Shown piece by piece: positions 52,605-62,172 of a DNA stretch of 64,000 nucleotides. The translations under genes were made by a program, and so were the position numbers. The DNA is taken from the NCBI GenBank assembly GCA_016839845.1, contig JAEOTL010000345.1, positions 1 to 64,000 of the forward strand. Direction: 5' to 3'. This stretch comes from Promethearchaeota archaeon (GTDB lineage Archaea; Asgardarchaeota; Lokiarchaeia; Sigynarchaeales; SOKP01). How positions within the stretch are numbered: the stretch's first letter is position 1; each line of letters opens with the position of its first letter. The notes beneath the pieces were generated by a model. That model searched no databases. It saw only the letters and a program-made list of their open reading frames with translations, and was not told where the DNA came from.

Positions 52605-54092
52605 CTAATTTAGTTTTTTTCTTTTATGTCTAATTATCATTATGGTTGTTATGCCTATTAACCCTATCCCTCCCACAATTGAGATTACAATAACCAATTC
52701 GAGACGAAATATATCTATACAAGTGTTATTTATGAAGATATTTCCTTCACTATTTTCTTCTTTAATGCATTTACCATTTTCAATTAAATAGTTTCCCGAA
52801 ATTGTGTTGTCATCACTTGTATGTAAATGTATTCCACTTAAGAGATTTTTAATTATGGTGTTTCCAGAAATTAAATTGTAATTACTAGCGTGTAAAAATA
52901 CCCCACTAAACTGGTTTTTATTTAGTATGTTATTAGTTATATTGTTGTATTCACTATCATGCAAATACACTCCATACCCTCGATTATTGTTAAAATTATT
53001 TCCCGAAATATTATTACTATCACAGATCCAGGAGGAGATCCCGTTAAAATTATCGGAGGCATTGTTTTTTGAGATTGCATTATAATGGCTAAATTCTAAA
53101 TCAATCCCCGATTCCAAGTTGCCATCTAAATTATTCTCCTTTAAAATATTATTATAACTTTCACTTAAACAAATCCCATCATTTTTATTTTTATTTGCGA
53201 CATTTCCCCTGATGCTAATATTCGTACAGGACGATAATGCAATTCCTATTGACCCATAAGAAGTATTCAAGTTTTCAACTGACGATTCATGACAATCATA
53301 TAGTATAACTTGTCCAGCATTCGTGAAATTATCTGGTCCAAGGTGTATTTCATTATTATAATAGAAAATTGGTTTTCCGTTTACTAAATTTGTAGTATCT
53401 GCTTTTATACTATTTGATGATAAGTCTCCATACAATATCATTCCACAGTCATTCATTTTATTATCCGTGATAGTGATATTTCTACAAATAAATATATGTA
53501 TCCCATCTCGCCCCCAATACAAGCTATTGTTAACAACTGTATTATTGTTACTGAAGTATAAGAATATGCCACTCTCAATGCTAGAAGTTGCAGTATTTTC
53601 TGAAATAGTATTATTATTACTATAGCTTAATCTTATCCCAATATAATTAGATGAGCAATTATTTCTAATTAATTGGGAATTGTTAGTATTATCCAACTTG
53701 ATTCCGGCATCTGACCCCATTGATCCAGAATTATAAATAGTACAATTTTCTATTTTGAAAAAAGCATTGGAATTCTCAATTAGGATGCAACTTCCTGACC
53801 CTTCGCCGTTAATTACTAAGTCTTCTATAATAAAAGGTTCAGAAGACGTTCCATTCCCTGTGCAGATTCCCGCAGTCTTTGCAGCAGTCCAATTATTATT
53901 AATATGGATTTTCCCCGAAACTAATGATATCTTCAGTTTAGTATCATCTGACGTGAGAGCATCCTTGAATTCTTGATTATTGTTGTTAATATCTGTAATA
54001 AAACAAAGCTTAAAGCTAACTATTGGAAATGAAGCAAAATTGATTCCTAAAATTAAAAGAACTATTACTTTTGATTTTTGATTTGACTTCAT
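52605..54092 (-). CDS. NosD-like beta-helix surface protein, long paralogue
   Basis: A 495-residue protein. A signal sequence (about 8-26) leads into the shared N-terminal module TAGICTGNGTSSEPFIIEDL. The beta-helix (about 120-450) has many coils of the form N-x-I-S-x-N-x-x-x-x-N with Asn ladders. The C-terminal segment at about 465-487 is a membrane anchor with a basic tail. This is the third member of the family represented at 32216 and 33490, with the longest helix. It probably sits on the cell surface. Confidence 0.85.
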   Translation of the reverse strand: MKSNQKSKVIVLLILGINFASFPIVSFKLCFITDINNNNQEFKDALTSDDTKLKISLVSGKIHINNNWTAAKTAGICTGNGTSSEPFIIEDLVINGEGSGSCILIENSNAFFKIENCTIYNSGSMGSDAGIKLDNTNNSQLIRNNCSSNYIGIRLSYSNNNTISENTATSSIESGIFLYFSNNNTVVNNSLYWGRDGIHIFICRNITITDNKMNDCGMILYGDLSSNSIKADTTNLVNGKPIFYYNNEIHLGPDNFTNAGQVILYDCHESSVENLNTSYGSIGIALSSCTNISIRGNVANKNKNDGICLSESYNNILKENNLDGNLESGIDLEFSHYNAISKNNASDNFNGISSWICDSNNISGNNFNNNRGYGVYLHDSEYNNITNNILNKNQFSGVFLHASNYNLISGNTIIKNLLSGIHLHTSDDNTISGNYLIENGKCIKEENSEGNIFINNTCIDIFRLELVIVISIVGGIGLIGITTIMIIRHKRKKLN

Positions 54093-54242
54093 TTTGAATT
54101 TAATAAAATTTAATAGAGTACTGCTAGCAAATTAAGAAAATAAATTATTTAATGATAGACTTTTCATTTACCAGATTATTGATTATTCCAAAAATAAAAT
54201 AAAAAAAAGAATAATGATATTTTTTTGGGAAGAGTAGTTAAA

Positions 54243-55322
54243 TTATACTACATAAGTGATGGCTTTTCTTAAAGCTTTTTCTGCATCCCTAATTACATTT
54301 TCAATGATGTCTGAAACACTCTCTATTTGGTTTATTGCTCCAATACTCTGCCCTAATAACACATACCCGTTCTCCATATCACCCTCGTAGGCTGCAAAAC
54401 CTGCAATCGCATCTTTTCTTAGCTCTTCGGCAAGCTCTTCTTGTGAAATAGCGGTTCGATGGTCTCTTATCGCTGCTTCCTCAGCTATTTTTTCCTCTTT
54501 AGTTTTTACGAGGCCCTTCGCCATCGAAAATTTGTTCTTCCACAGTCGAATGGTTCCTAAACCCCCAGTTCTCACAATGGTATCTTGAGCTTTTGCTGGG
54601 GGGATAACGTTCTTGTAGTTTTCATGAAATTCGGCATCCTTTGACGCAATGAACCTGGATCCCATTGCAACACCTCCAGCACCAATGGCTAAGGCTGCCG
54701 CCATACCATCACCAGTAGCATAACCTCCGCATGCAATTTTCGGAATATCTGGATGCTGCTGCTGTACTTGTTGCAGCAAAACCATACCGCCAACTTTTTC
54801 ATAGGATTGATGCCCTCCTCCTTCAAAACCGGTTACTACTAGCCCGTCACACCCCGCAGCCACACATTTATCTGCTAACCAAAGTGCAGGGGCTACATGG
54901 AAGTGTTTGACCTGTGAATTTTCCCTTAATTTCTGAAAATCTTTGTTTTTAGGCATACGCGCGGCTGAACCTGCACTCGTTAGCGCGTAAAGGCACTGTT
55001 CTCTTAATTTTGGATTAGCCATTATATGCTTTGAGGTTTCGGATATCAAATTGTCGCAATTTATAGTTAATCGTGAGGTTCTAATATTAAACCCAAAAAT
55101 TCCGTTAGTGTGTTCTACAACGTAATCGAGATTTTTCTTCATGGCAACTATTGCATCTAACTCTCTCCCGTCCATAGATTGGTTAGCATGAGAGATCATA
55201 CCAAGTCCACCAGCCTCTGAGACTGCTATTGCCATTTCAGTGGTTCTGAAAGGACCCATAGCCGCATTTGCAATTGGGTGCTTAATTCCAAACATTTCGG
55301 TAATATTTGTTTTTAATGTCAA
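54243..55322 (-). CDS. nitronate monooxygenase family (2-nitropropane dioxygenase-like) flavoprotein
   Basis: A 359-residue FMN-dependent TIM-barrel protein. Family markers are IKHPIANAAMGPF at the N-terminus, GGLGMISHA, GFEGGGHQSYEK with the catalytic His, and IACGGYATGDGMAAALAIGAGGVAMGSRF. These enzymes oxidise nitronates, and related ones act as enoyl-ACP reductases or CoA-linked oxidoreductases. In an anaerobe the latter types are also possible. No partner gene is adjacent. Confidence 0.87.
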   Translation of the reverse strand: MTLKTNITEMFGIKHPIANAAMGPFRTTEMAIAVSEAGGLGMISHANQSMDGRELDAIVAMKKNLDYVVEHTNGIFGFNIRTSRLTINCDNLISETSKHIMANPKLREQCLYALTSAGSAARMPKNKDFQKLRENSQVKHFHVAPALWLADKCVAAGCDGLVVTGFEGGGHQSYEKVGGMVLLQQVQQQHPDIPKIACGGYATGDGMAAALAIGAGGVAMGSRFIASKDAEFHENYKNVIPPAKAQDTIVRTGGLGTIRLWKNKFSMAKGLVKTKEEKIAEEAAIRDHRTAISQEELAEELRKDAIAGFAAYEGDMENGYVLLGQSIGAINQIESVSDIIENVIRDAEKALRKAITYVV

Positions 55323-55397
55323 AATATTTCACCTTCTATTCTAATTGAATTGGCAACTAAATAAAAGTATTCTTTTATGTTATTTGTTTCCGGGATC

Positions 55398-57260
55398 TTA
55401 TTTTCTCTCAATTAATTCCTTAAACTCATCTAAGTCCTTAATATTATCAAACATTTCATCAGATAGTATTCTCTCGGTAAGATTCTTATCGATCTCAATT
55501 AACGTCTTGAGTAATTCCAAAGCCTTTGTTTGATTTTTTTTTAACGATTCAAGACTCGCAATATTATATAATATATTAATACTTGATGGATCCTTCTTTA
55601 GAGCCTTAGTTAAATAATGCTCTGCCTGTTCTAAATCTCTCTGTGTCAAGAATAACTGGCCCAAATTATTTTGGACATCAGCAACGTTGTATTTATAAGT
55701 TTTAGGATCATTTTTTGCAAAGATCTTAAAATTTTTTAATGCCTCAAGTAACAAATTCTCCGCTTCTTCAAAATTCTCTAATCTAGTATAGATTGTCCCC
55801 AGAGAGTTTTGTATAATAGCAATATTGTGTAAATATATATCTGGACTCTGTTCTGCTAATTTTTTATATACTCCCAAGGCGCTTTTGAACATTGGCTCTG
55901 CGTCTTCAAATCTGTCTAAGCTAGCATATAAATCTCCGAGGTCTAAGAAAGTTAGAGCTAGCTCGGGTAAAACTTGATCGGGATAATTCTCCGCTATTTT
56001 TCTTTTTATTTTTAATGCCTCAAGGTGCATCTGTTCCGCTTCCTCTAACTTCATTTGTTCACTATATGTTAATCCAAGATTAGTCAAAGTTTTAGCAATG
56101 CTAGCTAAATACATATCGTAGCCCATTTTTGCCATCTTCTTATAATTTTCTATAGAATCAATTGATCCATCCTTAATGTCCTCTAAAAAGTCTGGATCAA
56201 TGAGTAAATTCCCAAAATGACTCTTAGTTACGGGTTCATATGGTAAATATATATCATAATGCTGTTTTAAAATATCGTTATATGCTTCTAATTCATCAAT
56301 ATTTGATTTTTCAGGAACGTTATACGTTTTAATATCAAAACTAGGAGAATGAACATCATAAAACTGCCTTTCTATTTCACGATATGAACTAAGTGCATTA
56401 CTATATATTTTTTCTGCCTCTTCGAAACGTTTTAAATCGATATATACGTTTCCAAGATGTTTTTGAATCGCCGCAATATAGGGTAGATAAATTCTATAAT
56501 ACTTCTTTGCTAAATTCTTGTAAACTTCTATCGCACCAAGGTACATTTTTTCAGCATCCTCTGGATTTCCGATCATAGAGATAATATTACCAAGTGCGAA
56601 TAAAATTGGTCCTCTGTATTTTTCCTCAAGTCCAAGTAATTCTAAGGCTATATCTATTAATCTCACATGGCGATGATCAATTTCACCAATTTCTTCTGCT
56701 AATACAAAAAATTCATTAACTAATTCATGAGTAGGGTCTACCTTTACTTTATGGAAAAGAACCTCAATAGCATCTTGATAATTACCTCTGAATTTTTTGG
56801 TCTTTATTTCATAATATTTGAGTGCATATATGTGGGATTCCTTCTCAGCTTGAGATTCTAAAACTTCCTTAATCTGAGGGACTGTAAATTCATAAATCTC
56901 TTTCTCTTCAACTTTTTTTCTCAGAAATCTCATTTCTAGTAATACATTGAAAATTTCCTCTATAAAAAATGATTCGTACGATATTTCAAGAGATTGTCTA
57001 TCAATATTGCTAGCTATTACTAGATTTATAACAGATAAATTCTTTAGCAACTCAATCGCACCTGGATCTAATGAGAGGATCTCCTTAATAAGGGTTATAT
57101 AAAAATCTGTTGCTTTTTTTTCATCTTTTACAAGTTCATCGGGATTTAATTTATCAAAATCAATTTTTTTATAATTTCTTTTAATCAACTTCTTTAATCC
57201 AGATTGCCCTTCAGGGAGCTTGTTTATGAATTCTATGACTTTATTTGGGTATCTTGGCAT
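55398..57260 (-). CDS. TPR-repeat protein
   Basis: A 620-residue soluble protein. The N-terminal part (1-190) is helical. From about 200 on, tetratricopeptide repeats of about 34-42 residues recur: for example YLGAIEVYKNLAKKYYRIYL, YSNALSSYREIERQFY and MHLEALKIKRKIAENY. TPRs are protein-binding scaffolds. The repeat array resembles that of Asgard and methanogen TPR proteins, whose partners are unknown. It is divergent from the zinc-ribbon membrane protein. Confidence 0.88.
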   Translation of the reverse strand: MPRYPNKVIEFINKLPEGQSGLKKLIKRNYKKIDFDKLNPDELVKDEKKATDFYITLIKEILSLDPGAIELLKNLSVINLVIASNIDRQSLEISYESFFIEEIFNVLLEMRFLRKKVEEKEIYEFTVPQIKEVLESQAEKESHIYALKYYEIKTKKFRGNYQDAIEVLFHKVKVDPTHELVNEFFVLAEEIGEIDHRHVRLIDIALELLGLEEKYRGPILFALGNIISMIGNPEDAEKMYLGAIEVYKNLAKKYYRIYLPYIAAIQKHLGNVYIDLKRFEEAEKIYSNALSSYREIERQFYDVHSPSFDIKTYNVPEKSNIDELEAYNDILKQHYDIYLPYEPVTKSHFGNLLIDPDFLEDIKDGSIDSIENYKKMAKMGYDMYLASIAKTLTNLGLTYSEQMKLEEAEQMHLEALKIKRKIAENYPDQVLPELALTFLDLGDLYASLDRFEDAEPMFKSALGVYKKLAEQSPDIYLHNIAIIQNSLGTIYTRLENFEEAENLLLEALKNFKIFAKNDPKTYKYNVADVQNNLGQLFLTQRDLEQAEHYLTKALKKDPSSINILYNIASLESLKKNQTKALELLKTLIEIDKNLTERILSDEMFDNIKDLDEFKELIERK

Positions 57261-57482
57261 AATTCACTTCTTTCTTTTCTAAGTGTAAATGTTGAATCTC
57301 ATACTTTAATATTTAATGCTTTTATTAATCGGATTGCCTCTCTTTATAAAATTAATAAAGTTTTTATTATAATGCCCTAAAATACAATATTAAGATCCAA
57401 AGGAATGACATTTTTAGTATCTAACAATTTTAGAAATCATTCTTGTTATGTTGATCTAAAAAGATTTTGAACTGGGATTAAA

Positions 57483-58769
57483 ATGTCAACTTACAATTAT
57501 TGTGGCGAATGTGGTAATCCCCTTACCCCTGAGGATACAAGTTCTTGTCCGAAATGTGGTGAATTGATTGACTTCAAGCCCGTATCACCTAGGATGAAAA
57601 AGTTAAAAACAAAAAAAAGACCATGGCGTAATTTTGCTTGGATTCTATTACTTATGGGTAGTGGTCTTAGTTTATTCGGTTTAACTACTCCAGCAGCAAG
57701 TTTCAATCTTGATGGGTTATATTCTTGGGATATGTGGATGTTTGGATATAATATAATGTTTGATTGGGAAGTTGGCACAGATATTTTTTGGACAAGGAAT
57801 TTAGAACTTCTAGGAATTTCAGTAGGAGCAATGATTTTTGTTATTATAGGGAATATCTTAGCTATAATTGGTTCTATTTCAATATTAAGAAAGAAAGATT
57901 ACGGTCCAATCTTAGCTATGATAAGTCCTATAATATTATGTGGTACAGCCATATTTTTTTTAATAGCATATGAATTATATTTCCAATACTATCTTGGAGA
58001 ATCATTTTGGAGTTTACTATCACCAGGATTCGCGGTCTATGGACAATTTCTTGTAGCACTCATAATGTTCCCCGGATTCCTAATTGCACGCAAAGCATTA
58101 AAATATACTCTCCCAAAAAAACGAGATGACCATGAAGAAAAGGTCTATCAGATGGTAAAAAAGCTTATCGAATCAGAAGATATCTCAGACTCTCGAAAGG
58201 AAGAATTAAAGAATAAGTTGGAAATCATCTCCTTGCGTTTTATGGGGATAGATATTTTATATAGAAAGCTAGAGTATTTAGCATCCGAAAAACAAGATTT
58301 TGGGTTTTCCAACGAGGATGAGTATCATAAAGCGTTAGGATACTTTCAACAAGTTGTAGACTTGACCACCAATCAAATTATAAATTTTTCTAAAATTGAC
58401 TTGGAATTAGCTACAAAAATAATTTTAGAATCAGATTTGATAAAAGCGATCGAGTATTTTAAGGATATTTCGCATCACACATCTCGCCTCATAAGTGAGT
58501 TACTTGTAAAGTCTAGTTATGCTAGATTTTCAAGTGAAATAGGTCCACAAAGATCCACACCACCAAAAATTACTACTACCTTAACCGGTTCAGAAAGCGC
58601 TGAAAAGAACCTGGAGCAGCCTTCTAAGGGAGGATCAGGAAATTTCCCATCGATTTCAGAATTGATGAAACGCACCTCATCTTCACCATCTATTAGAGAT
58701 GAAGAGCCTGTAGATGAAGATAAAGGAAATAGCGATAACAATAGAAAAGCTGATGGATCAGAAGATTAA
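57483..58769 (+). CDS. multi-pass membrane protein with N-terminal zinc ribbon
   Basis: A 428-residue protein. A zinc ribbon lies at C7, C10, C22 and C25 (YCGECGN, SCPKCGE). Four hydrophobic segments follow at about 50-72, 112-134, 142-165 and 180-202. A cytosolic helical region (about 215-345) and a Ser/Glu-rich disordered tail (about 345-428) follow. The family is unknown. It resembles the other zinc-ribbon membrane proteins here only in general plan. Confidence 0.7.
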   Translation: MSTYNYCGECGNPLTPEDTSSCPKCGELIDFKPVSPRMKKLKTKKRPWRNFAWILLLMGSGLSLFGLTTPAASFNLDGLYSWDMWMFGYNIMFDWEVGTDIFWTRNLELLGISVGAMIFVIIGNILAIIGSISILRKKDYGPILAMISPIILCGTAIFFLIAYELYFQYYLGESFWSLLSPGFAVYGQFLVALIMFPGFLIARKALKYTLPKKRDDHEEKVYQMVKKLIESEDISDSRKEELKNKLEIISLRFMGIDILYRKLEYLASEKQDFGFSNEDEYHKALGYFQQVVDLTTNQIINFSKIDLELATKIILESDLIKAIEYFKDISHHTSRLISELLVKSSYARFSSEIGPQRSTPPKITTTLTGSESAEKNLEQPSKGGSGNFPSISELMKRTSSSPSIRDEEPVDEDKGNSDNNRKADGSED

Positions 58770-58827
58770 GAAGTTAATAAAATTAAATTGTGATAGGAAA
58801 CAACTAAAATAACACCTTACATCTAAT

Positions 58828-59001
58828 ATGAGGAAATTCAAACTCATTCAAGCTGTATCTTTGGTCTTTTGCTGCATATCAATGAACTTTTCGTTGCTTA
58901 TACCTTCATCATACGCCGCGGAAGCATCGTTAACTGACCCAGAGAATGAATGTGGATCGTTCATGAAAAGAAGAAAAAGAGTGGTAAAACATGAAGATTA
59001 A
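58828..59001 (+). CDS. small secreted protein or 5-prime remnant (57 aa)
   Basis: A 57-codon frame whose first 30 residues form a textbook signal peptide: basic start MRKFK, a hydrophobic core, and SSYAAEA, with cleavage likely after SYA. The mature part is only 27 residues. Its last 11 bases overlap the ATG of the next frame (58991). The signal suggests a real protein or the beginning of a secreted gene that has lost its remainder. Confidence 0.4.
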   Translation: MRKFKLIQAVSLVFCCISMNFSLLIPSSYAAEASLTDPENECGSFMKRRKRVVKHED

Positions 59002-59299
59002 AGCTAAAAATGATGAAATTGAAGTTTCTGAGGATTTGCTTAAATTATCAAACCTGAAAAGCTTTCATGATTTGTATTTGAATAAATTCAACCTGATAAA
59101 TAAAAATTATGTGGCAAATCGATTTATGAAGGATGTCTTAAATATCGATTCTAGAATTCTCAGGATGAAATCAAAAAATAAAGAATTAAAGGATTTCATA
59201 AAATATATTAGAGATGAATTTGGTAGCATTATTCGGAGCGAAGTTAGAAAAAAACATATCAAGAAGATTGAATATTCATCGGCGTATGAACGTTGCTAA
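58991..59299 (+). CDS. hypothetical protein (102 aa)
   Basis: A 102-residue, highly charged, Lys-rich helical protein beginning MKIKAKNDEIEVS. It overlaps the preceding small frame by 11 bp, which hints at coupling. There is no membrane segment or metal motif. It is not recognised. Its stop codon overlaps the stop of an AbrB-like frame on the other strand. Confidence 0.4.
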   Translation: MKIKAKNDEIEVSEDLLKLSNLKSFHDLYLNKFNLINKNYVANRFMKDVLNIDSRILRMKSKNKELKDFIKYIRDEFGSIIRSEVRKKHIKKIEYSSAYERC

Positions 59300-59436
59300 A
59301 TTCCATTATCCATTTTTTCGATAAATACACGAACCCTATTATTTTCGTTGATTTTAAGATGTTTAGCTATTTTTTGTGGAATTGTAACAGCTAAACTATT
59401 TCCTATCTTAAAACTCTTTCCGATGTATTCGAAAGC
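59296..59436 (-). pseudogene. AbrB/SpoVT (MazE-like) DNA-binding domain without a start codon
   Basis: On the minus strand 46 codons read through a clear AbrB-type swapped-hairpin domain: FKIGNSLAVTIPQKIAKHL then VRVFIEKMDNG and a stop. The frame has a stop (TAA) immediately upstream at 59437-59439 and contains no ATG, GTG or TTG before the conserved domain. It is therefore a probable remnant, or uses a rare start such as ATC or ATA. AbrB proteins of this size are often antitoxins. No toxin is recognised next to it. Confidence 0.7.
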
Positions 59437-59480
59437 TTAAATCGTTTTTTTTAAAATATTTTCGGTGTTTTCTTCTTATC

Positions 59481-59684
59481 TTGATGATGATCCCTTTATC
59501 TTTTTTGAGTGTTTTTACACTTCGTTTAGAAGTTAGCCCGAATGAATCTATCGATGTTGAACTTTCCTACTCAGATTTAGATTTGAATATGCCTAACGAT
59601 CTTGAAGGAATTTCCGTAGAACTTTGGGAAAACGGTATTTACTTAACTGACTTAATCGTTGATTCCAGTAATTTTGTTAACTAA
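59481..59684 (+). CDS. hypothetical short protein, probably remnant (67 aa)
   Basis: A 67-codon frame starting TTGATGATG. It has a hydrophobic start, then an acidic beta-rich stretch (ESIDVELSYSDLDL). It is not recognised. Its position in a gene-poor stretch beside the AbrB remnant suggests debris. Confidence is low. Confidence 0.2.
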   Translation: MMMIPLSFLSVFTLRLEVSPNESIDVELSYSDLDLNMPNDLEGISVELWENGIYLTDLIVDSSNFVN

Positions 59685-59833
59685 TCTCCGGAAAAACTAG
59701 ATGATATAAAAATTCATATAAAAGTAAAAATAAATTTTGAACGTAGAATTGTTTTGATAATTCTGTAAATTTCTATTATTCTTTTTAAAAAATTAGATTC
59801 CTTTTTGGACACCCCATTATTGATGGTTCTGGC

Positions 59834-60508
59834 GTGGATCACGTTTTAATATCATTGACAATTACCCCAATCAAAAATAATTACTATAATCAGAAAATTA
59901 TGATCATTTTTCAAATATTAGCAATTTTTGGAATGTTAAGCCCAATTGTATACACGGCATTATGGGTTTATTGCGGTAGTATACATCCGGATTATAGCCA
60001 TGTTCGAGATGATATCAGTTCATTATTTGCAGTTGGTGCTCCTAACAGGCGTCTGGCGCAATCGTTTATTATCATTTCTAGTATTCTTTTATTTATTTTT
60101 TATCTTGGATTACACGGAGGGTTAAACGATGGAGGAGGTCCAATATTAGGACCAGTCTTATTTATTATCAGTTCCATCTTAGGAGTATTAGTTGCTTTCT
60201 TTTTCCCACTTGATGAGGGGGGCGAATTTACAACTCTCAGAGGAAAAATGCACTTAATTCTTGTCGCTGGGTCAGGAATATTAACAGTTTTAGGGATGAT
60301 AGCATTGTGGTTTAGATTACAATCAGTCTCAGCGTGGAGTGCTTTTGCATTATTTTCAATTATCTCTGCCATTGTTTCATTAATTCTTATAATTATTTCA
60401 GGTATATTCGCGGCAGGTAAGTATAGAGGAATTCTTGAAAGAATAGGTGTTTCTCCCTATCAAATCTATTACTTTGTGATTAGTTTAATGGTGTTTCTGA
60501 ATAATTAA
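59834..60508 (+). CDS. DUF998 family membrane protein
   Basis: A 224-residue protein with six hydrophobic segments. HPDYSHVRDDISSLFAVGAPN and FPLDEGGEFTTLRGKMH are the two family signatures between segments. DUF998 proteins resemble parts of small-molecule transporters or cyclases but have no proven role. The start is GTG at 59834; an ATG at 59900 at the edge of the first membrane segment is an equally good choice. Confidence 0.82.
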   Translation: MDHVLISLTITPIKNNYYNQKIMIIFQILAIFGMLSPIVYTALWVYCGSIHPDYSHVRDDISSLFAVGAPNRRLAQSFIIISSILLFIFYLGLHGGLNDGGGPILGPVLFIISSILGVLVAFFFPLDEGGEFTTLRGKMHLILVAGSGILTVLGMIALWFRLQSVSAWSAFALFSIISAIVSLILIIISGIFAAGKYRGILERIGVSPYQIYYFVISLMVFLNN

Positions 60509-60523
60509 ATAATCAGAAATCCT

Positions 60524-60862
60524 CTATGAACTAATAGCAATTATGAACAAGCAAATAGTTAAGATAAGAGAAATAGGGGTCATCACATACTTCTCAGGTT
60601 TGCTTTTAGACATTAAATTTGCCAAGGTATTAAATGCTAAGTAGAAAGCTAGAAGCCAAACAACAACTAAAAACACCAGAGAATTCGGTATAATTAAGAA
60701 GAGTTCAGCTTGAACTAATACAGAAATTGACCCAAATATAAAGATTCCAACCGCGATAATGCTCATAATCCTTAAATTATTTGGGAGGGTTTCGTGCTTG
60801 CCACCGTAAGCAAATCGACCAAGAGGTAATCCAACAGCGAGTAAAATTTGGAAAATACTCAA
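60524..60862 (-). CDS. small membrane protein, three to four transmembrane segments
   Basis: At least 112 residues with hydrophobic segments at about 1-13, 35-55, 58-80 and 95-112. The only accepted start in frame is TTG at 60862, but the frame stays open for about 30 codons upstream, and those codons read as a further hydrophobic stretch (KILIIIVAIISVVIFIVL). The true start may be a rare codon near 60950. Family unknown. Confidence 0.5.
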   Translation of the reverse strand: MSIFQILLAVGLPLGRFAYGGKHETLPNNLRIMSIIAVGIFIFGSISVLVQAELFLIIPNSLVFLVVVWLLAFYLAFNTLANLMSKSKPEKYVMTPISLILTICLFIIAISS

Positions 60863-60957
60863 TACAATAAAAATTACAACAGAAATTATAGCTACGATAA
60901 TAATAAGTATTTTATTCTCACCATACGTTAATAATTGGGATTATATATATTCAGTAA

Positions 60958-62148
60958 CTATGTTTCTTTTTTCAAACCATAAAATAGTTTATCAAGAGAT
61001 ATTGGTTCAACCTTATCTTTCCATCTAGACTCATTTTGCTCGATCCAATTTTTATAATTTGATATGTCGAATCGTTGTATCTCCTCTGGAAAAATCACTT
61101 GCAATCTTTTTACAATATTTTGAATAGCATCAAAAGACATGTCTTTTTTACCATTTAGGGCATGATTAAACTGCTCAAGCACATCGTTCCGTTTATACGG
61201 AATAAGTAATCGAATTATACTTTTGATAATTTGATCAAAGTATTTTTCTTTTGATGTAGACTCAATATCTAATGAGTATGTTGTAAGAAGCCTATTTATC
61301 TGAGAGATTTTATTATTATCGATAAACATTTCGTTAACGCAAAAGTCAATACAACGATTGCAATAATAGCATTCAGCTTTAGTACTGAATTTAAACCCTT
61401 CCAATGTTGGGCATATTTTTTCGCAAATACCACACTCGGTACATTGAGCAGTTCTCCTTATTTTTAGTGGACTATACTTTCCGAAGACATATGCCAAAGC
61501 ACCAAATGGGCAGAAAAACCTACAATACGGACGATATATGAAGACACCTATAACAACAGTTATAGTGAGCATGATAAATGCTAAAAATATTGATAGATCA
61601 AAAGTAGACCATAAAATAAGAAATCCATTTAAAGGATTCATAAAAAGCGTTATACTTAGCCCCCAAATCATTGAGGCGATTGCATATACTGCAAAAAAAG
61701 CCCAACGTAGATAGGTCTTCTTTTTCTTATACTCTCTCTTATAATCTATTTTTGGTTTGAAACGAATCATAGATGCCAGTTCTTGGGCTGCTCCTAAAGG
61801 ACATACATAACCGCAAAAAATTCTCCCAAAAACCAAAGTGAGTCCTAAAAAGATCACAATTCTTACTAGTAAAAAAGCCCAACGATATGGAAATAGAAAA
61901 TCAGCAAAAATGTGCTGAAAAACTAACACCACATTAGGCACTCCACCTAATATTATCCCCCCGAAGATTAATGAGATTGATAAGAGAACCAACTTAAGCT
62001 TATTGTCTAATTTTTGGCTCCGTAATAAAACAGTTGCGAGTAAACCAACACTAATTAAAATTACAAACGATAACACTAATAGTACAATGTTATCATTATG
62101 AGGAAAATACAAAGACCGTACCCAATCATCAAAATTTTGATTTATCAT
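60958..62148 (-). CDS. NapH/PceC-like membrane polyferredoxin
   Basis: A 396-residue membrane protein with five or six segments. Two Cx3CP motifs at the membrane (FCGYVCPLG with C112/C116, and YCRFFCPFG with C209/C213) are typical of the NapH/CcoG/NosR group. Two ferredoxin motifs follow (C236, C239, C242, C246 and C260, C263, C266, C270; the last site ends Cys-Val, not Cys-Pro). It would carry electrons between the quinone pool or cytosol and an extracellular enzyme. A cytosolic tail of about 120 residues ends the protein. GAGGAG precedes the ATG by 5 bp. It is 24 bp downstream of the SnoaL gene. Confidence 0.87.
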   Translation of the reverse strand: MINQNFDDWVRSLYFPHNDNIVLLVLSFVILISVGLLATVLLRSQKLDNKLKLVLLSISLIFGGIILGGVPNVVLVFQHIFADFLFPYRWAFLLVRIVIFLGLTLVFGRIFCGYVCPLGAAQELASMIRFKPKIDYKREYKKKKTYLRWAFFAVYAIASMIWGLSITLFMNPLNGFLILWSTFDLSIFLAFIMLTITVVIGVFIYRPYCRFFCPFGALAYVFGKYSPLKIRRTAQCTECGICEKICPTLEGFKFSTKAECYYCNRCIDFCVNEMFIDNNKISQINRLLTTYSLDIESTSKEKYFDQIIKSIIRLLIPYKRNDVLEQFNHALNGKKDMSFDAIQNIVKRLQVIFPEEIQRFDISNYKNWIEQNESRWKDKVEPISLDKLFYGLKKET

Positions 62149-62172
62149 GATGCTCCTCTTTATTCATATAAG

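Noticed and set aside
52605..54092. Repeated Asn-rich coding units that could look like a repeat array or CRISPR
   Set aside because: The repeats are translated, degenerate and in frame with beta-helix coils; there are no spacers of equal length.
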